Below, in pieces: positions 45,482 through 60,370 of a DNA stretch of 64,000 nt (the stretch's first letter is position 1; the number at the start of each line of letters is the position of its first letter). The position numbers and the translations under genes were made by a program. Where the stretch lies: assembly GCF_051020985.1 (NCBI RefSeq), contig NC_135012.1, positions 8,806,451 through 8,870,450 of the forward strand, in the 5' to 3' direction. Below the pieces are notes generated by a model that worked only from the letters and a program-made list of their open reading frames with translations, did not search any database and had not been told where the DNA came from. Source of the DNA: Nomia melanderi. Taxonomy: Eukaryota > Arthropoda > Insecta > Hymenoptera > Halictidae.

Positions 45482-48400
45482 GTGAGTAGCCGACTATCTT
45501 CGACCCGAGACCGACACACCGGCGACAGGCCAATTCCTGCCTCCTCGGACCGGCAACGATCCTGACCTCAAGGAATGGCAGGATTTTTGCCGGGGGGAGG
45601 GAATTGGCCGCGATCGATCGGCCGCGAACTTGATCGACGGGAAGGGATGAAATTGCTAGGGCCGATGCTGTTGTTGGGATTAGATACGCTGCAGCTGCTC
45701 GAGTTCAAGTTTCTTTTTTAACTCTATGTCTTGTAATGTCACTCTCAACTATGATCGAAAGCTACTTTGTCATTAGTAATTTATTGAAAAGAAGAGAGAA
45801 ATTTTGGGCATGTTCTGTCTTTTTTTTTTTTTGCTTTAAAGTATAATAGTTGATGACGGAAGAATGACATTTCATTTGAATTCAGACGAGTTCGGTTATA
45901 TTTATATGTGTTATATTCTGTTAGAAATCTTCACCACGAATCTGATATTGTAAGGCAAGGGGTTAACTTCGAGGTCCTCGGTTTATGTATACATTCAAAG
46001 TAATAGTATTGGAAAGATAGATACTATTCTCAAATTTGGTATTAGCTTTGGTAAAATTAGAACGCGACTACATTCAAGGAGGTTAAATTTGCGCAATTTA
46101 GCCGAGTCAGTGGTAGGAAAATGAGAAAGTGAGTGGGAAAAGATGCAAAGAATGCAGTAGCTTTCAGGAGTTATTCGCAACAGAAGCGAAAAGTTAATAT
46201 GGTTACTAATTGCTACGATGAATGGTTTTGTAGGATTCCCCTCGCCATTGGTAAATGGAATTCACGAATTAATGAAGTACACTCAGCGTTTTATAAATGA
46301 TCGCGGAAAAGATAACTCGATGATGAATACTTAAGAATCGGAAGACATTTTTTCAGCAAACCTTTTCATAAATAATACATCAACCCCCTTATTCTCCGTT
46401 CCATTAAAAAAAATAAATATTTCGCGGTTTAAGTTCAATTAAAATCACCGCTGACTCGCGAAGAGGAATCCATCTGCATCTAGATTGTAACATTAAATTT
46501 GCAAAGCGGAAATCGATTTTCAAAATTGCTCGCAACTGATAATCAGATTAACGCTGGTACAATTCGAGTCTTTGTATTAAGAGCTTTACAGCGTGGACCA
46601 CATAATAAAATTTATTTACACTTTACAACAATACAATCATTTCGATGAACTAAAATATGTTCAAACATAAAAGCTAGGTATTCCGTATTAAGTAAAAAAC
46701 TGAAACAATAAAAAATTCGGATGCATCAATGCGAGATCGCGAGATCGTCCGATCCTAACGCATCAACCGAATTTAATGGACCTATTCGAACTACAGGGTG
46801 GCCAGCCCTTAACGCGGAAAGCCTCACTTTTCCGTTACGAACCACCGCAGGCCGGCCGCGATTCCATTCATCCTCCGCGGACAAAATCATTGGTCCGATC
46901 CTCGCAGAATCACGGATGCGAAGTCGCGGGCGCCGGGATCCAAGGCTTAATGCATGCATTCAGCGTGCCCGGGACTGATAGTAAATTCTATGAATACCGC
47001 ATTGCATCGCGGCCAGTCGATAATCAATAAATTAATATACTATTATAATCTGCGTTCGTACGATCTCGCGTTCCGATTGCAGCTAATTTTAATGTGTCGC
47101 GCCGCGTAGGGGGATGCCTAGAGATTGCTCGTTGCTGCGGCCGCTGCTGGGCCTGTTCTTCGAGCTGAGGCCGGTTTTCAAGGCGCGATCACTGAGAGCG
47201 TTGTTTCGTATAATCTACTGCTAGGCTATGGAATGCTGGTCTCCATGATCATTTTTCATATTTTCTCATCTCACTTTCGCTGCCAATTTGCTACTGAATA
47301 CAGTCATCAATGAAATATGACAAGCAATGAAAACTACGAACAAAGTGTATAGGAGATCGTTGTATCGTCCTGCAAGCCATTAAACGATAGATTGTAGTTG
47401 GTAGATGACTTAATGTTTAGCAGAACGGCACGAGAGCAAAAGGTGTCTTTTTAGTTTACAGTTATATTGTTTTAATTTGTTAAGTGTAAACAATAAATTA
47501 GTGATCGAAAAAAAATATCAGGAATATAGAACTAACAGAAAATCGGATGAGAAGAAATGAAACCTGAACAATCAGTCGAATTCCTTAGCCTAGCCATCAA
47601 CTGATCTAGTAGTACACGCGCGAACATCGCGAGTCCGATTCGCGCGGAACCGATCGCAACCGTTGAGCGGACATCCTCTAAGAATAGCACTGATGGCGAG
47701 GAACACGGACGGGGGAGCCGTAATAATGAGAAAATTCGACGGCAAAAGCCAACCAGCCAGAGCGAGCTGAGCGAACGGGTCGCGCCCGGGTAGAAAGAAT
47801 TTCATTAAGGGATGAGCGTAGTCAATCGGAAGGTATTAGCCCCGAGAAGCGTACGGTCAGCGGCGCCGCGTGCGACTGGACCCTCGGAAAAGTCTCGTTC
47901 ATCCTCGTCTAAGATCTCCGCTTCCGGCCGGAGGTAGAGTAAAAAAAAACCACGCCGAAACCTCGTCGGTATGCGAGCTATTTAATCGAAACCGTTCGCC
48001 GCGCGCGCTGACTCCTCCGAGGATCGATTCTTAAGAAAACACATTCCACGGAAATCGACGATGGGAAAAGCCAATTTCGCGTACGACGATTCGGTTACGT
48101 AGAAAATTGCGGGTCGGGAATGAAAAATTTGGGAGCCGGTTCCTTGACCGTGTTTAACGAGGGACGAAGGAGAAAAAAGGAGAGCGGGCTGACGTTGATT
48201 CCGGCGAGCTCGTTCCGACCCCTTTCGACGACCAGCAACGAGCAAGTAACTACTGCTCAGCCACCCCTTACATTAATAATCACCCTTCCCGCGTGCCGGG
48301 CTCCCGCTCTGCGACTGGTACTTCAGCCTAACGTCGGCCATACGCGCATCCATCGCATGCACGTCACCGTTCTCGACGCCGCGTGCGTCTTTATCGATGA

Positions 48401-48911
48401 AACCGCTTCGAAAACGACGATGGGGGTCGATCGAACGACACCGAAAAACACCGAGGAATCATCCGAGTAATCCGGCCGAAATTCGACGAGTCCGCGGACG
48501 ATAATTCCAGTATCCCCCTGCCCCCGACCGTTGATGCCGATCGGCGATCCGCGGCACGCGGATTTCTCGCGGCGGAAAAATCGGCCGCGCGCGCGTTCCC
48601 AGCCGAAATTCCTTTCGGATTCCCGTGCGCGGCAGTTATTTTCCCGAGCGATGCCGCTTCCGGGGAAGCATTTGCATGCCATATTGATTTCTCGTTTCGC
48701 GGTGAGAGAGATCTCGACTCGGCCGCGCCGCGATTGGTTGATCAAAGTCAAAAAACGGCGGGAATTTACGGGCGCACAGGGTCGCGCGTTCGCACCGCCG
48801 CCCAACCCCCTCCGCGGCTACGCGCGCCACCGCCCCGGCGTGCGATTATAGCGTTCAGCGAGTTACAACAATTTCCGTGGAACATGTATGTACATGTATT
48901 TATATATATAC

Positions 48912-48963
<52 letters not shown>

Positions 48964-51900
48964 GTATACTCCTATACGAGCGCTATATAACATCAGACAC
49001 ACATGTATACAGTTATATATCTACGTATAATGGCGGAGCTATAAAATTTGCAACGCGGGCGTATATAATTCATTAACCGAAATTCGACGTCGCAAACTCG
49101 CGTTGCAATGGCCAGGCAAAACGAGAAACGAACCGGGGGGTTGACCGTCGTGGTAGGGGTGGATGGGTGGGACAGCAGGGTGGGGCGGCGGGAGAGAGAA
49201 ACGCGGGCGAGGGTGGCAGAAACGAAGGATAGCGAATATAATATCGGTGAGTGTCCACGATATCGATAGCTGGTCAATAGCTGCAGCCTAGACAAATACC
49301 TGCCGAGGGTGTACGAGTCCATCCTCCCCTCCGCGGCGGCCGGCCGAGCGAGAGCGCGCGAGGGTGACTGAGCGCGGCCGGCCAATGGGAAGTCGGCTCG
49401 CCCCACTCGCCGGCTAGCGCGCGAAAAAGCGCGGGAATTTTTCGATCGCCCGATCGCTCAATAATGGAACCGAAGTTACGCGCCGCCACCGTCGCACGCG
49501 CGCGCCGCCGCCACCCTCGGACGCTACCAACGCGCGTTGCATCCGCCACGGACATGTACGGACGCACACGCGAAAGGGAACACGCATGGGGCCACGGGTA
49601 TGGGGACGCACGGCACAGCCTAATAAATAGCCGCACGCATTCGGGAACGTGTTCCCCGGGATAGACGACAGAGTTGTTCGTATGCAACGGGCCAGAGGCT
49701 ACCAAAGATTATCCCTTCGGCAACGAGGAAAACTCAATTTTCATGGGGGCCGAAATCTAATGATCGACCTGTCCCCATGCGCGCGGAATTAATCGGTTTT
49801 CCTGATCGCTGCCAGCGGTCGCGTTAGCTTTCGACGCCGCCCCCGTTCGCTCACCGATTCCACGACGGACACGCGCGTTTTTTCTTTACGCGACCCGCTC
49901 GACGCTCTCTGCGGCTTGCTTTAATTCGATGTTCGTTGCGGGTGATTGTCGTTGGGAGCGTACTACCGAATGGGGTTGTTGTAATTATGTTGAATGGGAA
50001 AGATACGTAGTTGACGTTTGGAAGATTCTTTGGGTGGGATGAGGATGATGATCGTTTTTGATTTAAGGTGATAGGTATAGTGAAAGGGTTGGGTCTTCTT
50101 TTGTGTGAATGTTATGTAGAGAATGAGTAACTTATTCTTATATGATAGTCGGTTATACTACTTCATGGTTACTTACGTTTGTAATGTTTTGTTGAAAACG
50201 ATCTTCTATGAAGCAATAGAAGTGAAGCTGAAATGTTAGGGATTGCTTTATCTCTTAATGCAACATGCCGATCTCTAATAAATAGAATCTCCCCCTTGTA
50301 AATTACATGTCTCTCAAAAAATCAACACTTCAATTGGTTCAATCACTCAGATTTAAACTTTCTCTGAAAAATCACAGATTTCCCAACGAAACCCTTTTCT
50401 CCGCCAAACCAGTAAAAAGGCTCATTGGAAGAATCGTGAGGTAGCATATTAAAATTCGATAGAGCAATAACGATGGCCCCATTAATAGACATGACATTAC
50501 GTCCAAGCAACGACTCCATTAATACCGATACAAACGGGCCATGGTGTCTAGCTGGGGAAGGAAAGTCACCCCTTCCGGGCGATGGTCGAGCGTTTGAAAA
50601 AAGGAGCACGTTCTCCGGAGCGAAATTGACCGGACAATTTTAAAGCCCAGTTAAGACTGCGAAAAATTGCCGTATCGTCGGTGCATGAATAAAAATTAAC
50701 CCATCCCCTTTGAAGCGTTCCACCTAACCAGCAGTCGTCGTACACGTTTACGGGAGAACGAAAACATGTTTTCTAACTATGTTTACGAGGGACCGATGAG
50801 GGGTCGGATTCACGGGCAGAGGGTAAAACATGGTAGAGAAAAATATTCTGAAAATCAGAGTCACGTTTCTCGTCCTCGACATCGTTTCCGGTTCCTTTTT
50901 CTGTCCGGCGGTGACCTCGTGACGGGGCCGCGAACTCTCCACCCACACCACTCGTGCTTCTTTCAACCGTCCTCTTCCCAGCCTTCTCTCCGTCCCTCTC
51001 CCGGCCTCTCCTACTTTTAATTCGCTAATTTCACCCAGTTAAGAATTTATGCGACGGAATGTCTCGCCAGACGTCTCGAGAAAAATCAAAGCGGCGCAAC
51101 GTGGAAAGAACACGCCGCCGGTGCCGACCAGCCGTCCCTTTATCACAAATGACGCGAATGAAAGATTAAACAAAAGCGGCGAACGCTTTGGCGCGTCTGG
51201 AAAAACTCGACAGGGGTTGGAGCTACGGGGTGGGAGTAAAGGGAGGACGCGAAACGGTTTGCGTCAAGTAATTTGTTTCTTTCCTTCGAGCTCGACGGAA
51301 ATCGCTTGTATTTCGGGTTTTTTAGAATTCGTTTTTTCCTTGCTCGCTTTCAAACTAGTCGATCGGATCGAGGGAACGCGATACCTTTCGACGGGGCTGC
51401 TTAATTAATTCGCGTAATATGAGCTAATCAACTTACCCGGCATCCCGTATCGTAAATATTTTAACGGGACGATATTAATCCTAATATTAGTTTGCGCCAG
51501 GCTAACGTAAATCACTCGTATATATCGAAATCGTGCGGTTCGGCGGCGCTGGCGGGAAGGATTTCACTGCCGAAACAGCGGGGCTGCGATTTTCTCGATC
51601 GATCCGATCGCGAGAGTGTTGCGCCATTACGCAATAACGCGATGCATTCGCTCGGACTGTGAGCAATCGATCGAAGTTGCTGAACTGCCCCTGTCCGAGA
51701 AACTGTGTTACTATTTAATCGAATTTTGAGAGAATGTTCGGCGATTTTTAGTTCTTGGACGGTAGGCGATTGGAATGACTCCTGTTCCGGACATTGATAG
51801 ATCTGATTTACAGTGAAACGTGTATTTTCAATGTTACCTTCCCGTGACAGAAATCCCGAAAATGATAGTGAACATTTTATTTAGGTTTTTACAAATTTCG

Positions 51901-54900
51901 ATTGGGTTATAGTTTGTAGATAGAAACATCGATAGACTTCACGCGTGAATAATAACGTATAGAATCAAACGTGTATTCGGTTAGTTAGAAACTTACCAAG
52001 AGATAAGAAACTTGTATATAATTAATTACAAAAGACATCTCCAACCGATTGTTCGATCGAAGAACCATCACTATGACATATTTATAGGCATCATTTCATT
52101 CCTCAAAACTCCGTACGTGCCGGCACCAATAAAACACCAGGAGACGGTCCGTGAAATAAAAATCCGTCTTCCAATCAGCTCCGATGGAATTGATTTATTG
52201 ATACAATAAACCAAATGAAAATAAAATGTTCAATCGTAAACCGGCCACGGTGGCTAAGAGAACCACCCAGAAACCCATACGGACGATTACCACACTAATA
52301 GTTCACTCGGAGGCGTAAAAAAGCATAAAGAACATTCGATTAACTGAATAATCCGCGAAGAAGGCAACAACGTATCGTCGAACGAGTCCGTGCACGATTG
52401 AGGCTGGCGGCGAGGGAGGGAGGGAGAGAGAGAAACAGAGACGGAGGTAGATATAGACGCGAGGTAACGGTCAGAAAATCCTATTCCTCGATAGCGAGGA
52501 GAAAGGCAATTAAACCGTTAAAAGGTAAAAGGTAAGGATAATTAAAAGTCGAAGATACCGTATGGCCTGCCGGAAAATTAACGTAGTCATGCCGCATGTG
52601 CGCGGATCGGCAACGAGGAGAAAGAGAAAAAAGGAGGCTGAACAGTGCCGGGCAGAAAAAGAGGGTCTGATCTATTCTAATTTTCGATGAACCCTTCCGC
52701 GACGATGCATTTTTTCCGTGAGGGTTAATTTGAATAGGGTGGCCCTGGGCCAGCGCAGAACGCACACTCACGCGGGGGGATGGCTCGTCGATACGCCTAC
52801 GCTTTTTTTCTCCTCGACCTACTCTTCTTTCTTCCTTTTTTCAACGTTCCTTTTTTTTGTCTCGTTACTCCTTCACGAAGGTTCCTACTCGCACAATAAC
52901 GGACTGATTGTCGACTTTTTTCCCTTGTTTTTCGGTACGTCAACTCGTGTTTTTTCTCCTCCGGTCTATTCCCCGCCAGGGGTGGGTCAGGAACGTTTTT
53001 TTGCTACGCGAGGCGGAAGGCTATTCGCTCGTCAGCACGCGTGCGCCTCGGAACGCCACGTCATTTTTTTAAGGTCACCTTTCAACGATCGCGAGCATCA
53101 TTGTCACTGTGTACCCTCCGCGATCCCAGATAAGCAATCTTTCGCGCGATGTTTGCTCGGAGCCTTGTTGATAGATCCGCGTGAAGAGCAGCCGGTCTAT
53201 TCTGACGAATTTCGAATGCTTGTAAAGCGAAAGCGCGCTTTTCTAAATGTTTGTCTGTTGGACGAATGTTTTAGTAGTATATTGATGATTAGTGGTTTTA
53301 GTAATCATAGAATTTTCGACGGGAAGCGGGTTAAAGATCTATGAAATTGGAAGAATATTGATTGAGATTTTTAAGACACAAAGAATAGTAGATGCTTGTT
53401 TCGAAATATTTAATTTGAAACGTTGGAGAACTTTCCTCGAGAAAATCAATGCTTTTTAAATTGTTTCTGTACGTTGCATGAATTATTATCTACTAAATCG
53501 AAAGGAAATGGAACTTTTTATGTCAAGAAAAAGAAAACAGGTGCTTTTTATGTATTCGTTACGGATAGAGAAAACCAAATGATAGGTGTAAATTGGTTCA
53601 TTTACGAGAATATTCGCAAGGAAAAGGCTTGAAGGTTCTTGAAATATTCTTTCAGCAATATTCATCGAGCTATTAGTTTTTCAAAAGCGCGTAAATCTGC
53701 ACTGCGCTCACAGATTGTTGCCATGAGAGTGATTTTTTCTACGAGTTATCTTATCGCATGTTACTGATATAGAATAGAATCCGAGATGCACTCGACCAAT
53801 AAGTGTTCTTCGAATCGTAAAAAGCAGCATCGACGTGCACTTTTCAGTTTCGCATTCGCGGGACGAATCTTCGAAAATTCACGGGTACGAGGAGAACTGG
53901 GAAAAAATATCTACGAAACGAAGGACGATTCTTAATTCAAACCCTTCGAACAGCTCGCAAACGGGTGGTCGATTATAATTTCATCCCAGGAAGCAGCCGC
54001 GCATCCATTTCGACTAGGGCAGGGGGCAAGGGGTGAATCTTTTAAAATTCTTAAAGAGACGCGACTCTTTCGACCCTTAAATTCGACGAAACTTCAACTC
54101 TTTCGCATTACTGACTTACTTTCGCAGCCCTTTGGGGACGCGGACCTGGTTGCCTAAACTTTCTCGCGAGGAGATGCGTTTTCTTGTTATATCTTCTTCC
54201 TGACACTGTGTAACTCGTTTCGTTTGCCTCCCAGATTAAAAAGTTGACAAAGAAGACACGCAAAGAATTTTTGTTGAATTCTATACTAGGGAATGAATGG
54301 GAAAATTATATTAAATTGATGAAAATTGTAAATGACAATCTATTATACTAAATTGTAGACAATTTCTGTATCGTTCTTATACTTTGCAAAGTAATAAATA
54401 CATCGTCGAAGAAATCAGCATTAATAAAGTCACTAATTTCCATTGGTTTGCATAAAACACGCGCTTACTTCATCGATTAGAAGTTTGATAGTATTTGCCT
54501 ATTTCCAGTAAAATTCCGCATAAGAAACTTTCCCTTTCAAAATTAATATCTTCACCAACAATACTTGAAACATTTAGTTCCTACCATTTGTTAACCCGTG
54601 AAACTATTTGCAGTTATCGAAATCTGTTGATTACGTTGACAGTAAACGTATTTCTATTTCCAGCCACTCCTTTTAAACAGATCCTTAACCAAACTCAAAC
54701 TAACAAGCGAATCAATTAATTTACAAAAGTCGCTCGAAAATATTTTTAACTCTACATTTACAAGCATTCATTCTTCTCCATTCACAGAAACTTCAGTGTT
54801 TCCCTGTATAGATCTCGAAAATTAGAACCTTAGAAAATTAAGATACACATTAGCAAACACCTGTATGAATTGAAATCGACATAACCTTTTATCAAATAAT

Positions 54901-57900
54901 ATTTACGGCGTTTAATATCCACGAAACTGACAGGCTCCGTGCACCCGACGGCAAGAACTATTCAAGCATTTCCATCGGAAATTTAAATATTGCCTAACGA
55001 ACGGTAATGAGACAGCAGCGTCGAAGAACGCGGAAAGTTGGTGGGGAAAAGTGTAACACAGGACTGATTGACTAAAAATACACGATCGAACTGCAGCCGG
55101 GGAAAAGTATTTCGCCGGCGAGGACAAGATACACGCGCGATACATGTTAGCGTACCACCAGAAGGCTGTAATCTCGCTTCATACCAGTTCCCTATCTAAT
55201 ATATACTCGCATGCGGTAAACGGTCTACGAAATCTAGATTGACTTTCTAAGCTGGCACGAAAGCAAGCGACTTTTTCCACAAAATCAGGTACGATCTTCA
55301 ACGAGGAGCGCACGATCACGCTTCGGCCGCAGAACCGGTCTGTAGGTTAAGGATACTGCTCCTTCGCCGCACGCGCGCGCGAGCACGCCAGCGCGAGCGC
55401 GCAATTTCGCGCGAACCAATTCCAGGAGGTCGCCGTTAAATTATTATTTTTTCACCGTTGACTATTGGTACACGGTTATTTCTTCTCTTGGCGGAACAAA
55501 TGAGATCTTACCGGTAACACACTGTGCTCGAAACCGTACGAAACGTTTCGATCACCGATGCAATAATTCCCCTCTATCCCCCGCCCGCCACCCGCCGTTC
55601 GCCATTCTTATAAATTTCAAAGGATTTACTTCGTGATCGTTTTTCAGAAACTCGATTCATATAATCTCTCTATCGAGAGATCGTTTAAAATTCTATACAG
55701 CCTTAATGGTTGAAATCCGTACGTAAGTCTGTGTAATTATGTGCAGATAATTGGACTGAAGAATATTTGCTTTGGAGTTTAGGAAATTGAAGAGAAAGAG
55801 GCGGAGAATTAAATGTAATCTCGAAGGGGCGCTCGGGGGATTTCGAAATGATCGTTGCGAGCATGCGTAATAAATTCTTCGCGATATTAGTCATTGTTAG
55901 GGAAAATAATCTGCGATTTATCGAACGGTAGCTCTTCGATGCGTAAAAGTAATAAGCGATACAAGTTCAGAAAAAGAAACGGCATTAGGAAAGAACAAAC
56001 GAAAGAACGAGATTTTTATAACAGGGAACGAGACTATTATTCACAAACAAAAATGTGAACATACGAAATATTATTGTTAAGTCATAAAACAATTACAGAC
56101 TTCTATCCGAACTAGAAATCAGCGAACAAAAGCACCGTTCGCTGAAACGAGCTGAAGAGACAATCAAAAGTATCGCATGACACATTGAAGGCATAAAAAA
56201 TCCGTTAAATATTGTTACGACTAGAAACGTAAAAGGCAAAGGCGGCGATACGTTATCGTTCCCAATTCCGGATGAAATTTTCCATCGTGGATCGGTCGTT
56301 ACCGATACTTTCTACCGTCCCGCGGGTATTACATGGTTCTTTTTTCAAATTCGCTGCGGGTCGGCGGGGCCGTCGGAGAAGAGAAGATTTACGCGGACCA
56401 TTTATATCGGGCAGTCGGGCCGGCGGGTCAAGAATATTGAGCACGGCCGGCCGTAAAATAAGATATAGATTTCCATCTAGTAAACTTTCTACACGGCATG
56501 TGTGGGAGGCAACGCAGAACGCCATACGGCATACGAGAACAGCTCTCCGGCCGTCTTACGTTAGAAACTTTGGGCGCAGCCTTGTGTGCACTGCTCGAGT
56601 TATACTCTCCACACGGGCGCACCGAGCCGAGCCTCGGCCCGAGGAACAGGCTTAAAGACTTGCGACCACTTATCAGGTCATCCCATAAATACTCGGAATT
56701 TTCTTTCCCGTTTCGTTTTTTCGGGCCCGGAAACCGCGATTTATGTAGTTCGGGTAACCATCGGAATATTAAACCTTCCCCCGTGACTTCTCCAAATGAG
56801 CGTCTATCACGATTATCGTCCGACAATGCTGTTGCAGATTTAATATGAAGCTAATCGACATGGCCATTGTCTGTTTCATTGTTGTCTTCCAACTAGCTGA
56901 TTTCTTGGTCATGTTTAACATATATTTGTGTGGTTATTGTGATACAATTTAATATTAGAATTCCTTGTTAGACGAATTGGAAGTAACTTGTCTGTTCGCT
57001 GGCTGGAAATGTAGGTTGGTAGATTTGTGATAGTATTTTCCATGTTGGACTTGAGAAGAATAGGTGTTCTCTTGTGTACAATTTTATGAACATATGTTTG
57101 AAGGTGGAAATAATTTTCGTACGTCCAATAAATGATTTTATAAGGATTATAGAATTTCTTTGACACTTTTGAAACATAATCCGACGTACGACAACACCAA
57201 AGGGGTTATAAAGAAATTATACTCCCCGATGAAATGATCGCATTAAATGTCTTTGGGTCCATAATCTGAAAAAACCGATATTTTCGAGGACTGGCAAACG
57301 GAGATATGCAATATTAATTTGAAATCCGAGGAACCGGCAAATGGGTATTGAAAGGTAACCGTAATTGAAGTATGAACGACTTCAAGTGTAATTCGCTCAA
57401 ATTGTAGATCCACTGAATCCTCAATAATGAAACGCAGCGGATTTTACTGCGAATCTTTCTGTTAATAACAGTTTAACCATTCGTCAACTTATAATCGCAT
57501 GTATCTACGTCCGGATCGATTTCCATTTCTAAATTGCATTAGTTTCTCAATGAAATTCGCTCGTTTCCCATTTAGCTTTTAAACGTTTCTCCATCGATCA
57601 TGTTCCAATGAAAAATCCAAGCCACTTTGATTAGTTAATGCTTTCAACTCCATTTTCTTGGAAAACGAAAGGAACAAGTAGATATTACATGCAATAATAA
57701 TGTCTCTAACAAACTTCGCTCATTATTAACGACTATCATCCTCATCTGAAAAATTCACGCAGCTCGACGTATTCGATCACCGCAGAGAAAAATTAAAAGA
57801 ACCCGTCACAGGGCGAACTCCGAAACATCTGAGTCCAACGGCTCGAGTTCCGAATGGAAGGGACACAATTTAAGACGCAGAAACTGAGGCGCAACGTTTT

Positions 57901-60370
57901 ACACGGGTCGATTAATATACCAAGAATAAAAATGATCCAAGGAGGGGACGTCTTTGTTACGGGCCACAACCCTTCCTCCGAAAACCTGATTCCCGAAAGA
58001 AAGGTTCGATTGGATCTTCTTTGAGCGCCAGTAAACCGGAAACGAGGTGGTTCGTTGAATTGGACGAAAAGCTGGGCGCTGTCAATAGCAGGTGGCAGAG
58101 ATATCTCATTTGTCTTTCACCCTAATCGTTTCTCATTATCCACCTAGTGACCTGTTTCGCGTGTCCCGGGGATCTCCGAGTATTTTTCCACTTTAAAACC
58201 GATCGAACCAAAAATTCCCTGGAACATCTCGACGAGACACGCGAGATCTCTGTCGGGGATGAGTCGAGGGGTTGTCGAGCATCCGAAATCTCTCCGGCGA
58301 GCAAATGGCTCGCGATGAAAAATCGTAAAGACTCCAGGGACTTGGACTCTCCCGGCCACTCGACGGGCCGAACGTTCGTTCGTTCTAAGACATTAATTTT
58401 TACCCCTTTTTACCCCGTCTGCCTAATGACCCGGAGTCTGGTGCCGCTTCCAACGGAGGCGACGACAGACCGAGGCCACGGCGGAAGGGAGAAAAAAGGT
58501 CTCGACGAAATGCCCCGTTAAGTGGCGAGAATCGTCGTGCTCGTCGTCCTCGGCAAAGGGGTTCGCTCGCAGGCGATCTTGTCCCGCATCCAGAGGAACG
58601 GGATCGTTACCACTCTCGGACGGATGTGCCGTGGAACAAGGGGCCGATGTGCCGTGTACACTCCTTCCTTCCGGTGTCTTACATAATTCCTCGCCCGTTT
58701 TTCCTCCTGGCTCTCTCCGCAGTTCCCCGCTCGTCGACGGCGACCCCCTTCGGCTCGTTTTCACCCCCTTCGAACGGGGAAGGAGCCAGCAGCCACGCCG
58801 CCCGCAACAATGGGTCTCATCAGGCGGCATCGGGAATAAATTATGCTCGGCTAAGTCCGCCAGAAAAATGACCGAGCCTCGAAAATTAGAGCTTGTGCCG
58901 CGCCGCTTCAGGACGAGCGCGCGGCGAAGGAACGTAGACGGCGGGGAAAGGAAGAAAAAAAGAGAAGACAGCGAAAGAAACTGCACTTCCGACCAGATCC
59001 TACAATCCCCATTAATTAAATGCTGCACGACCAGAAGGCTCTCCGCTGGCTCCTGGCAGGGTGTAGTTTGAAACGCTCGGTTCGAAAAATGTTCGGTTGC
59101 GCATGGAAGCGTGTGTACCACCGGGGAGGGGGCGGCTCGAAACAACAAATCGGTGAAAATGAGTTCGTCGGCCCCGGGGTCGGGGAATAAGTAAGCCACG
59201 GGAAGAAAGGGTTCGGGGTCAGCGAACCTGACACGCTCCCTCTGGGCGGTCCGAAAAAAAGGTATCGGTCGAAAAACGGACGAGCGGGGAGGAAAGAGGG
59301 AGGACGAGTAAGACGGAGGAACGAAACGAAAGGAACACGATAAAGAGTTTCGGACGGGCAGGTGGAACCGTTCGAGAGGGTTTAGAGCGACCGAGACCGA
59401 GCGGGCTGCCATATGCCCGAATAATGTTCCACCCGCGTACGACCCGGCCAACCGGCGCAACGAGTTTGTCGGCCGTCGAACGACCGGACCTTACGAAATA
59501 TCTCGGAGCGCCGTTGGAACGACGACCCCGCCGATCGTCATCTTTCAAGCCGGAAACCGTCATCACCCGAGAAATCGAATCGCGACGAGGGGGGCGGACC
59601 GACGGACGGTCGCAAGAATATCGATCACTGGGCCGACCGTCGCCCGAACCGTCCGCCACTCGACGATTCTCAAACACTCTCGGCACGTTTGCCAGTCATC
59701 GTCCACCGAGATATCTGGGAAACTAGATTGCCAGACCTTGCTATTCGACGCGGACTCGCGCGGATCCGGTTTAAATGGTTACCGACGTCGGCGACGTGCC
59801 CCCGACAGAAACCGCCTCGGGTCGACGGATGATTTTGGTCTTCTGCGATCGATGTCGTTCGGTTTGTCGCGATTACGTTTGTGGGATTTATTTCGAGCCT
59901 GTTTGGGAGTTGGCAAGTTTCATGTTGGTTGCTTTGCTTGATCCTTATAAGGTAATAGGTTTGGATGGTGATTTTTGATTTTTAGTTGAGTTCGTGGCGG
60001 TTTCTGCTTGGGCTGATGGGGTTGGAAGTGTGAAAGATTTCTTATTCGATGGATTTTTAATGTTGCCAGTTGTAGGAAGTTGTGAAAAGTCAAGATAGTT
60101 CACTTTTCGACAAGTTCTAATCGTTTGTTTGTTGAAGTGGTGACCGTTTACGGAGTTTGAATTATTTCGTGGGTGTTAAATGTCCTCTTATGCGAGTGAA
60201 GGTGTAAATGCAATGAGAAATGGATATTTTAGTTAGGTCGCAAACCCATGTATCTTGTTCGTAGTTTACTTATAAGATAATTCGTTGAATTTATCATATT
60301 AGATTAGTTTTCGAATTTAACATTCAACCACAAGTAGGTAATTCCCTTCGAATATCGAATCAATGTAACA
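45482..60370 (+). other. rn: Intron downstream of the zinc-finger exon, first 15 kb
   Basis: It begins with a consensus GTGAGT donor. I searched both strands by eye for the expected next exon (the GERPYKC linker and third finger) and found none. AT-rich stretches dominate (45640-47100, 49930-50790, 51650-52400, 53340-55330 and 56830-58080), with CpG-rich blocks at about 48300-49920 and 58200-59830. A (TA)n run sits at 48918-48960. The open frames, including a 345-codon one on the minus strand at 58423-59460 that starts with TTG, show no domain. Confidence 0.6.
48918..48960 (+). repeat. (TA)n microsatellite
   Basis: About 43 nt of perfect TA/AT dinucleotide repeat, with further imperfect TA/CA steps on both sides (about 48890-49030). 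It is able to extrude a cruciform. Confidence 0.95.

Noticed and set aside
58423..59460. 345-codon minus-strand frame
   Set aside because: It begins with TTG rather than ATG, lies in a GC-rich block with open frames on the other strand, and shows no family features.
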